Positions 1 through 5,132 of a stretch of DNA of 5,612 nt are shown one piece after another. Source of the DNA: Parvularculaceae bacterium (GTDB lineage: Bacteria; Pseudomonadota; Alphaproteobacteria; Caulobacterales; Parvularculaceae); contig JACADX010000203.1 in NCBI GenBank assembly GCA_013389125.1, positions 1 to 5,612 of the forward strand. Direction: 5' to 3'. The notes beneath the pieces were generated by a model. It did no database searches, was not told the origin of the DNA, and saw only the letters and a program-made list of their open reading frames with translations. The translations under genes and the position numbers were made by a program. Position 1 is the first letter of the stretch. Every line of letters starts with the position of its first letter.

Positions 1-260
1 CCTCAGCGCTCGGCGCGCTCATTGCGCTGCAAAGCGAGGGCCGCGGCGGCGCGAGGAACCGGGCGGCGGCGGAACGCGCGCTGATGCTGCTCGATCGACT
101 GAAGGACGGCCTGATCGAGGGACGAATCGCCGTCGCCGACCTTGTCGCGCTCGCTGATGCTGCATCTGCGAAATTGGAAAATCCTGACGCGGAAATCGCC
201 GCGATCTATGGCGAAATCGCGCTTCGCGCGCGCGTTGAACTTGCAAAGCTCGGGCGTTGA
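1..260 (+). CDS. fliX: FliX-like flagellar assembly regulator, C-terminal part
   Basis: This is the 3' end of a gene that begins before the window; the first complete codon is at 3 and the stop is TGA at 258-260, giving 85 visible residues. The fragment runs from a polar, Arg/Gly-rich linker into a helical segment (ALMLLDRLKDGLIEGRI), then an acidic turn, and ends in EIALRARVELAKLGR. This layout, and above all the ending of the form 'I-x-LR-x-x-VELAKL', is what I know of FliX, the alphaproteobacterial protein that couples basal-body assembly to the activity of the regulator FlbD. FliX acts in the cytoplasm, at or near the membrane. The dksA gene downstream on the same strand is, as I recall, a common alphaproteobacterial neighbour. 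The N-terminal half cannot be seen, so the call rests on the C-terminal pattern alone. Confidence 0.72.
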   Translation, partial: SALGALIALQSEGRGGARNRAAAERALMLLDRLKDGLIEGRIAVADLVALADAASAKLENPDAEIAAIYGEIALRARVELAKLGR

Positions 261-302
261 ATCGCGTTCCGCGAAATTCGCCGGTTTCATGCGGATTTGC
301 GA

Positions 303-323
303 GGCCGCCGCGGCCCGCTTTTT
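303..323 (+). terminator. possible intrinsic terminator after fliX
   Basis: A short GC-only hairpin, GGCCG (303-307) and CGGCC (311-315) with a 3-base loop, is followed by CGC and five T (319-323). A second small hairpin, CCGC/GCGG around the T run (315-327), competes with it. It sits just upstream of the proposed dksA promoter, a sensible place to end the fliX transcript. The stem is short and the T run brief, so this is tentative. Confidence 0.3.
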
Positions 324-328
324 GCGGC

Positions 329-357
329 TTGAGGCGCGCTTGCGGCGCGACTATACA
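329..357 (+). promoter_or_regulatory. predicted housekeeping promoter of dksA
   Basis: The -35 element TTGAGG (329-334, preceded by C) and the -10 element TATACA (352-357, preceded by C) are separated by exactly 17 bases. This matches the alphaproteobacterial sigma-70 pattern CTTG-N17-CTATAT. Transcription would start near 364, leaving a leader of about 24 bases that contains the strong Shine-Dalgarno sequence of dksA. The promoter lies between a possible fliX terminator and dksA, so dksA can be expressed independently of the flagellar gene. Confidence 0.55.
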
Positions 358-387
358 GGCCGCGCCCGATAGGGAGGGGAGCAAGAA

Positions 388-852
388 TTGGGAGCGAAAG
401 GGCGAGTTGAGCACGTGAGCGGGAAAAAAAGAAAACCCTCGGCAAGCGATCTGACGGACTACCGGCCGAGCGAATCCGAACCTTTCATGAATGACCGGCA
501 GAAAGAATATTTCCGGCGCAAATTGGTTGAGTGGAAGCACGACATCCTCAAGGAAAGCAAATACACGCTCGAACAGCTGCAGGAGGAAAGCCTGCATCTT
601 CCGGATCTTGCCGACCGGGCCTCGAGCGAGACCGACAAGGCGATCGAGCTTCGAACCCGCGATCGGCAGCGCAAGCTGATCGCGAAGATCGACGCGGCGC
701 TGCGCCGGATCGAGACCGGCGATTACGGCTATTGCGAGGAGACCGGGGAGCCGATCGGCATCCGCCGGCTGGAGGCGCGGCCGATCGCGACCCTCTCCCT
801 CGAAGCGCAAGAGCGCCACGAGCGCTCGGAAAAGGTGCATCGCGACGACTAG
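388..852 (+). CDS. dksA: RNA polymerase-binding transcription factor DksA (cysteine-poor type)
   Basis: The 154-residue product is close to the 151 residues of E. coli DksA, a cytoplasmic protein that enters the RNA polymerase secondary channel and, with ppGpp, adjusts rRNA and amino-acid promoters. A long coiled-coil (about residues 36-110) carries the tip motif D73-x-x-D76-x-A78, aligned with E. coli D71, D74 and A76, which are needed for activity. The C-terminal globular region keeps the fold signature GDYGYCEETGEPIGIRRLEAR. Of the four zinc-ligand positions only the first is Cys (C116); the others are T119, S137 and A140. Alphaproteobacterial DksA proteins with one cysteine are known and functional (e.g. 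Rhodobacter sphaeroides), so this is not decay. The TTG start is chosen for the very strong Shine-Dalgarno GGGAGGGGA ending at 380, 7 bases upstream. GTG at 415 and ATG at 487 are alternatives with poorer sites. The first 30 residues are basic, polar and probably variable. Confidence 0.93.
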   Translation: MGAKGRVEHVSGKKRKPSASDLTDYRPSESEPFMNDRQKEYFRRKLVEWKHDILKESKYTLEQLQEESLHLPDLADRASSETDKAIELRTRDRQRKLIAKIDAALRRIETGDYGYCEETGEPIGIRRLEARPIATLSLEAQERHERSEKVHRDD

Positions 853-858
853 GGCGCC

Positions 859-888
859 CTTGCATTAGATATAAAGATATCCTTATAT
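859..888 (+). promoter_or_regulatory. predicted promoter of the metH-module operon
   Basis: CTTGCAT (859-865) gives a -35 element TTGCAT, and TTATAT (883-888) a -10 element, with a spacer of exactly 17 bases. This resembles the alphaproteobacterial CTTG-N17-CTATAT promoter. The start of transcription would fall near 895, only about 19 bases before the chosen ATG at 914. That leader is too short for a riboswitch and just long enough for the Shine-Dalgarno. The -35 matches the E. coli consensus only in TTG. Confidence 0.5.
869..888. promoter_or_regulatory. 20-bp palindromic operator, candidate SahR-type site
   Basis: ATATAAAGATATCCTTATAT is an inverted repeat centred between 878 and 879, with nine of ten base pairs symmetric; the only mismatch is A875/C882. 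It fills the second half of the promoter spacer and the whole -10 element, the classic place for a repressor. The AT-rich block stands out sharply in high-GC DNA. Inference: because the gene it controls is a homocysteine methyltransferase, an ArsR-family S-adenosylhomocysteine sensor of the SahR type, which controls methionine-cycle genes in Proteobacteria, is the leading candidate. I cannot verify the exact consensus from memory, and no regulator gene lies in the window. Confidence 0.55.
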
Positions 889-913
889 GGATGCGCCAAA
901 GGAAAGGCGCAGC

Positions 914-1999
914 ATGACCTTCCCTGCAAGGGATCCTGTTTCAGGCCGCCAGGAGCGGATCGCCCGCCTCAAGACGGCGCTCGAAGAGCGCATCCTCGTC
1001 CTTGACGGCGCGGCAGGGACGTTCATCCAGTCCTACGGCCTTGACGAGGCCGGCTATCGCGGCGCGCGCTTCGGGGATTGGAAGTCCGACGTCCGCGGGA
1101 ATAACGACCTCCTCATCCTTTCGCGTCCTGAAATCGTCGCCGAAATGCATCGCGCCTATCTCGCCGCCGGCGCGGACATGATCGAGACCAACACCTTTTC
1201 GTCGACTTCGATCGCGCAAGCCGATTACGGCATGGAATCGTTGGCCTACGAACTGAATGTCGAAGGCGCGCGGATCGCGCGCGCGGCGGCGGACGCGGCG
1301 GCGGAGCCGAGCCGGCCGAAATGGGTCGCCGGCGCAATCGGGCCGACGAACCGCACCTGCTCGATTTCTCCGAACGTCAACGATCCCGGCGCGCGCAATG
1401 TCGACTTTGACTCGCTCGTCGCCGCCTATGGCGAAGCGGCGAGGGGGCTTATCGAGGGCGGCGCGGATACGATCCTGATCGAGACGATCTTCGACACGCT
1501 GAACGCCAAAGCGGCGATTTACGCCGTCGAGGAACTCTTCGACGCGCTCGGCTATGAAGTGCCGGTCATGTTGTCGGTGACGATCACCGATCAATCGGGC
1601 CGCACGCTGTCGGGACAGACGCCTGAGGCATTCTGGAATTCGGTGTGCCATGCAAGGCCGCTCTCCGTCGGGATCAATTGCGCGCTCGGGCCGGACCTCA
1701 TGCGCCCTTACGTCGCCGAATTGGCGCGCGTCGCGGATTGCTACGTTTCCGCCTACCCAAACGCCGGTTTGCCGAACGCCTTCGGCGGATATGATGAAAC
1801 GCCTTCGTCGATGGCGAAGCATCTTGCCGAGTGGGCGAAATCAGGTCTTCTCAACATCGTCGGCGGGTGCTGCGGCACGACGCCGGATCACATCGCCGCC
1901 TTCGCGCGGGCGGTGAAAGGCGTTGCGCCGCGCGAACCTCCATTGGTCGCGCCGGCGATGCGGCTTTCGGGACTGGAGCCTTTCGTCCTGGCGCGCTGA
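914..1999 (+). CDS. metH: standalone homocysteine S-methyltransferase module of MetH type
   Basis: The 361-residue product matches the first module of cobalamin-dependent methionine synthase almost end to end. Recognisable segments are RILVLDGAAGT (26-36), a GADMIETNTF strand, GPTNRT, SPNVNDP, TLSGQTPEAF and the terminal GGCCGTTP. In the family this (beta/alpha)8 barrel activates homocysteine through a zinc bound by three cysteines. Here they are C256 and C319-C320, with the same 63-residue spacing as E. coli C247 and C310-C311. The protein stops in the linker after RLSGLEPF, just where full-length MetH (about 1,230 residues) enters its folate-binding module; no remnant of that follows. It must therefore receive the methyl group from a separately encoded folate/cobalamin part or from another donor. 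ATG 914 is chosen because AAAGGAAAGG (898-907) lies 6 bases upstream, whereas ATG 887 falls inside the promoter -10 element. The argE-like gene follows after 36 bases. Confidence 0.88.
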   Translation: MTFPARDPVSGRQERIARLKTALEERILVLDGAAGTFIQSYGLDEAGYRGARFGDWKSDVRGNNDLLILSRPEIVAEMHRAYLAAGADMIETNTFSSTSIAQADYGMESLAYELNVEGARIARAAADAAAEPSRPKWVAGAIGPTNRTCSISPNVNDPGARNVDFDSLVAAYGEAARGLIEGGADTILIETIFDTLNAKAAIYAVEELFDALGYEVPVMLSVTITDQSGRTLSGQTPEAFWNSVCHARPLSVGINCALGPDLMRPYVAELARVADCYVSAYPNAGLPNAFGGYDETPSSMAKHLAEWAKSGLLNIVGGCCGTTPDHIAAFARAVKGVAPREPPLVAPAMRLSGLEPFVLAR

Positions 2000-2035
2000 C
2001 TTCGCGGGCGGACGGAATGCTGCTAAGGCGGCGCA

Positions 2036-3193
2036 ATGGCTGACATCGCCCCGCAAGTCGATTGGCTCCGGCGCCTCGTCGCGCATGACACGACGTCATC
2101 GAAGACCAATCTCGATCTCATTGACGACGTCGACGTCTATCTCAAGGCGCACGGCACCGAGACGCATCGCGTCTGGAACGCCGACCGCACAAAAGCCAAT
2201 CTCTACGCCGTCATCGGCCCGAAGGTCGAAGGCGGCGTCATTCTTTCCGGCCATACCGACGTCGTGCCCGTCGAGGGGCAGCGCTGGTCGACCGATCCCT
2301 TCACGCTGACGGAAAAAGGCGGGCGCCTTTACGGACGCGGAACGAGCGACATGAAGGCGTTCTCCGCGATCGCCCTTTCGCTGCTGCCGGAGATGAAAGC
2401 GGCGCGGTTGAAGCGGCCGGTCATCCTCGCGCTCTCCTATGACGAAGAAATCGGGCTTCTCGGCGCGCCGCACATGATCGCCGAAATCAAGGACAAACTG
2501 CCCGCGCCGTCGGCGGTGATCGTCGGCGAGCCGACGATGATGAAGGTGATCGACGGCCACAAGGGCATCGCCTCCTTTCGGACGACCGTGACGGGCTTTA
2601 CGACGCATTCAAGCCAAACCGATCGCGGCGTCTCCGCCGTCGAGGCGGCGGCGGCGCTGATCGCGAAGATATCGGATATGCGGCGCGAGAATGAGAAAGC
2701 GGCCGATCCTCAAAGCCCCTTCTCGCCGCCCTACACGACAATGACGGTCAATGTCGTCCGCGGCGGTTCGCAGGCGAACATCATGGCCGGCGAGTGCGTC
2801 TTCGAATGGGATTGCCGCGTCATTCCGGGCGACAGCGCTTCCGCCGCGCTCGACCGGTTCAGTCGTTACGCCGAGGAGACCGAGGCGGCGATGCGCCGCA
2901 AGGCGCAATCCTGCCGGATCGTGACTGCGCCGCGTTCAAACGCGCCGCCCTTGACGCCGTCGCCTGACAATCCCGCCGCAGACCTTGCAAAGGCGATCAC
3001 CGGGCTTAACGCGACTGATGTCGTCTCCTATTGCGCTGAGGCAGGACAATTCCAGGAAGCGGGATTTTCGGCCGTCATCTGCGGGCCCGGATCGATTGAC
3101 CAGGCGCATCAACCCGACGAGTATATTGCGATCGATCAAATTGCTGAGGGTACGGCGTTCATCCGCAAGCTGATCGCACGGCTTTCCGCCTAA
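2036..3193 (+). CDS. argE: acetylornithine deacetylase (M20 family)
   Basis: The 385-residue product is a full-length M20 metallohydrolase, predicted to remove the acetyl group from N-acetylornithine in cytoplasmic arginine synthesis. The metal and catalytic residues are in place: H73 and D75 in SGHTDVVPV, bridging D105 in GRGTSDMKA, the general base E137 and ligand E138 in DEEIG, E165 in VGEPT, and H358 in the C-terminal IDQAHQPDEY. The lid/dimerisation domain (about 175-285) contains the HKGIASFRTTVTG strand and the THSSQTDRGVSAVE segment expected of ArgE. The related DapE (succinyl-diaminopimelate) and carboxypeptidase G2 groups share the metal motifs, but VGEPT, HKG and the length favour ArgE. 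A Shine-Dalgarno-like AAGGCGG (2025-2031) precedes the ATG. Gaps of 36 bases upstream and 16 bases downstream suggest co-transcription with the methionine gene and the MAPEG gene. Many bacteria of this group also make arginine through ArgJ, so ArgE may be a second route or have a broader substrate range. Confidence 0.88.
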   Translation: MADIAPQVDWLRRLVAHDTTSSKTNLDLIDDVDVYLKAHGTETHRVWNADRTKANLYAVIGPKVEGGVILSGHTDVVPVEGQRWSTDPFTLTEKGGRLYGRGTSDMKAFSAIALSLLPEMKAARLKRPVILALSYDEEIGLLGAPHMIAEIKDKLPAPSAVIVGEPTMMKVIDGHKGIASFRTTVTGFTTHSSQTDRGVSAVEAAAALIAKISDMRRENEKAADPQSPFSPPYTTMTVNVVRGGSQANIMAGECVFEWDCRVIPGDSASAALDRFSRYAEETEAAMRRKAQSCRIVTAPRSNAPPLTPSPDNPAADLAKAITGLNATDVVSYCAEAGQFQEAGFSAVICGPGSIDQAHQPDEYIAIDQIAEGTAFIRKLIARLSA

Positions 3194-3209
3194 TCCTCGG
3201 GAGAATTCC

Positions 3210-3599
3210 ATGACCTCGCTGCAAGCGGCCGCCCTCTGGATCGGTCTTAATGCGATATTCCTCATCTTCATCAGCTGGCGCGTCGGTCAGGGCCGCATCA
3301 AGCACAAGATCAATCTCGGCGACGCCGGGAACGACGACATGCAGCGCCGCATTCGAGCGCAGGGAAATTACATTGAATACGCGCCGGCCGCGCTTCTCGG
3401 CCTCTTCGTCCTCGCTCAGCTTGGGCTCGCCGCGAACGCCATCCACGCGCTCGGCGGATTCTTCCTGATCGCGCGCGTTTCGCATTTCATGGGCCTTGGC
3501 ATGGGCGTCTGGCCGATGGGACGCTTTATCGGGACGCTCTCGACGATGTTGGTTTTGCTCGCGACCGGCGCGCTGCTGATCTGGAAAGCGCTTGCGTAA
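3210..3599 (+). CDS. MAPEG-family integral membrane protein
   Basis: This 129-residue protein has the size and four-helix layout of the MAPEG family (glutathione S-transferase-like membrane proteins), close to the bacterial YecN type. Predicted membrane helices lie at about 6-23, 58-76, 78-98 and 106-127. The first loop (24-57) is polar and ends in the family signature RAQGNYIEYAP (49-59). R49, N53 and E56 occupy the positions that bind glutathione in characterised members, and an arginine in the third helix (R89, in ARVSH) is also typical. The substrate is unknown; bacterial members are mostly uncharacterised, and some have glutathione transferase or peroxidase activity. GGGAGA (3199-3204) sits 5 bases before the ATG, and only 16 bases separate it from argE, so it is probably the last gene of that transcript. 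I see no functional link with methionine or arginine beyond a loose thiol theme. Confidence 0.88.
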   Translation: MTSLQAAALWIGLNAIFLIFISWRVGQGRIKHKINLGDAGNDDMQRRIRAQGNYIEYAPAALLGLFVLAQLGLAANAIHALGGFFLIARVSHFMGLGMGVWPMGRFIGTLSTMLVLLATGALLIWKALA

Positions 3600-3631
3600 C
3601 GCGGCGTTAACGAGGATTGAGATTTTAACGC
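3597..3631. repeat. clustered inverted half-sites TAACGC/GCGTTA
   Basis: TAACGC (3597-3602) and GCGTTA (3604-3609) form an inverted repeat with a 1-base gap. GCGTTAA (3604-3610) also pairs perfectly with TTAACGC (3625-3631) across 14 bases. The middle copy can thus pair with either neighbour. This could be a cluster of protein-binding sites or alternative RNA hairpins in the gap after the MAPEG gene; the first copy includes that gene's stop codon. Confidence 0.4.
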
Positions 3632-3645
3632 GCCGGCCGCGTTTT
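3627..3645 (+). terminator. probable intrinsic terminator after the MAPEG gene
   Basis: AACGCG (3627-3632) pairs with CGCGTT (3638-3643) around a 5-base loop, CCGGC, and the 3' arm runs into TTTT (3642-3645). The site is 28 bases past the MAPEG stop codon, where the end of the methionine-argE-MAPEG transcript is expected. The T run is short, so termination could be partial. Its 5' arm overlaps the TTAACGC repeat (3625-3631), so the two structures exclude each other. Confidence 0.45.
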
Positions 3646-3710
3646 ACGGCGAATTTACCCTGACCTGAGACCCTTCCTTCGATTGCGTTTGAAGAAGTCG
3701 AGGGGCGTCG

Positions 3711-5078
3711 GTGAAGCGTATCACACATTGTCGCGCGTGCGGATCCGCTGCGCTCTCGCCGGCGTTCGCGCTTGAGGGCGCGAGCCTCGAGACCGCGCGG
3801 AAGGGAATACTCGGCCGGGCGAAGGCGGAGCCTGTCGAGTTCGTCCTTTGCGATCCCTCAAGGGACGTTCACGCCTGCGGCCTTCTGCAAAGCGCCCACG
3901 CAAGCGAAGCGCCGCGGCGGCGCTCAGCTCCGTCCGGATCATTCCGGACGACGCGGTCGAGCCTGCGTTCTCTCGCGACCGAGAGCCTTGAACTGATTTC
4001 CGGCCGCGACTGCGCCGCGCTTGATATCGGCTGTTCCGACGGGACGCTGCTTTCGTTCTACCCCCGGTGGGTCGATCGTTACGGCGTTGATCCTTCCGAT
4101 GACGTCGACGACGTCGGCGAATGGGCCTGGACGGCGAAGGCGTCCTTCCCGTCGCCCGACATCGACCGCGCCTTCAACGGCAAGAGGTTCGATCTCATCA
4201 CAGCGTCCTCAGCGCTTGAAGAGATTGAGGAGCCGCGCGCGTTCCTGGCGCGAGTCAAATCGCTGCTGGCGGCGGACGGCGTATTCGCGATCGAAACATT
4301 ATACGCGGCATTGATGCTGACGCGCACCGCCGCCGACGCATTCGCAAGCGGCGTCAGCGCGGTATACACGATCAGCGTGCTTGAACGCGTGCTCCGTGAT
4401 TGCGATCTCAAGATATTCCGCGGCGCGCTGACCGAAAAAGATGGCGGCTCTTTGCGCCTCTTCGTCACGCATGCGGACGCCTCCGATTACGATTTTGATC
4501 CATGGTATGAGCGTCTCGCCCAGCTGTGGGATGAGGAGAACGCTCTCTCCTTAAGGTCCCGCGCGCCTTACCAGGCGTTTGAACGACGGGCTGAGGAGGC
4601 CCGCAGCGCGTTTGCAGCGATGTTGACCGGCATTTGCGCCCGCGGCGAGCGCGCGCATCTGTTCGGGACGGATGCCGGCGCCGCAATGCTCTATTCATGG
4701 GCCGGCAAAGGCGCGCGCGCGATCGAGGCGGCGATCGGGGTCGGCGAGATCGCGGAAGGCGCGCGGCTCATGACCGGCGGACCGATCATCATTCCCGAAT
4801 TGGAATCACGCGCGACCGAGCCCGAATATCTGATCGCGCCCGCCGCGCTGAAGCGCGAAGTCCTTGAACTTTGGCGCGACCCGATTTTGCGCGGCGCGAA
4901 GGTTCTCTTCGCGCTGCCAAGCCCGCATGTCGTCCATGCCGGAAACTACGCCGCCGAATTCGGCAAATCGCTGACGGGCGGCGACGGCGCCGGCGGCGCA
5001 GACAGCCTCCGCGCTATCCTGCGCGCGGCGGGCGGCCTGCGGCTCGTCGCGGACTCGACAGGTCGGCGAAGCGCCTAG
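3711..5078 (+). CDS. three-part SAM-dependent methyltransferase, substrate unknown
   Basis: The 455-residue product has the layout of class I methyltransferases built from an N-terminal zinc-binding domain, a Rossmann SAM domain and a C-terminal extra domain (Methyltransf_13/23/14-like, the group that includes sugar C-methyltransferases such as TcaB9 and NovU). The N-terminus has C7-x2-C10 and, later, C47 and C56, an x8 spacing where C-x2-C is usual. The SAM motif is ALDIGCSDGTLL (103-114), with the acidic residue D127 in GVDPS and a third motif at FDLITASSALEEIEEP (160-175), where the common LEH reads LEE. DGGSLRLFVTH (244-254) and the FGTDAG region near 315-330 belong to the C-terminal part. 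The substrate cannot be inferred, and no sugar or antibiotic genes lie nearby. The GTG start is chosen for GAGGGG (3700-3705), 5 bases upstream. I see no promoter in the 111-base gap before it, so it may depend on readthrough or on an atypical promoter. Confidence 0.78.
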   Translation: MKRITHCRACGSAALSPAFALEGASLETARKGILGRAKAEPVEFVLCDPSRDVHACGLLQSAHASEAPRRRSAPSGSFRTTRSSLRSLATESLELISGRDCAALDIGCSDGTLLSFYPRWVDRYGVDPSDDVDDVGEWAWTAKASFPSPDIDRAFNGKRFDLITASSALEEIEEPRAFLARVKSLLAADGVFAIETLYAALMLTRTAADAFASGVSAVYTISVLERVLRDCDLKIFRGALTEKDGGSLRLFVTHADASDYDFDPWYERLAQLWDEENALSLRSRAPYQAFERRAEEARSAFAAMLTGICARGERAHLFGTDAGAAMLYSWAGKGARAIEAAIGVGEIAEGARLMTGGPIIIPELESRATEPEYLIAPAALKREVLELWRDPILRGAKVLFALPSPHVVHAGNYAAEFGKSLTGGDGAGGADSLRAILRAAGGLRLVADSTGRRSA

Positions 5079-5132
5079 GTCTCGGGGCGACCAGGCCGCC
5101 GAGCTTGCGACAGTAAGGCGAACTCGCGCGCA

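Noticed and set aside
19..840. Long minus-strand open frame of 273 residues across fliX and dksA
   Set aside because: It lies antisense to two recognisable genes, has an Arg/Pro/Ala-rich composition without motifs, and arises from the high GC content at third codon positions.
851..860. AGGGCGCCCT perfect palindrome just after dksA
   Set aside because: It has no loop and no T run, so it does not make a terminator; at 10 bases it can occur by chance in GC-rich DNA.
887..913. Upstream ATG giving a 9-residue longer MetH module
   Set aside because: It lies within the predicted -10 element and operator and has no Shine-Dalgarno sequence, whereas ATG 914 has AAAGGAAAGG at good spacing.
941..1822. 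Minus-strand open frame of 293 residues opposite the MetH module
   Set aside because: It is rich in Arg and has no recognisable domain; the plus strand matches MetH along its whole length.
3890..3990. Possible frameshift in the basic stretch RRRSAPSGSFRTTRSS of the methyltransferase
   Set aside because: The same frame continues into a good helix and the SAM motif, and the other frames give no better match; it is probably a variable linker.
5081..5103. CTCGG...CCGAG hairpin between the convergent genes as a terminator
   Set aside because: The stem is short with a bulge, and there is no T run on either side.
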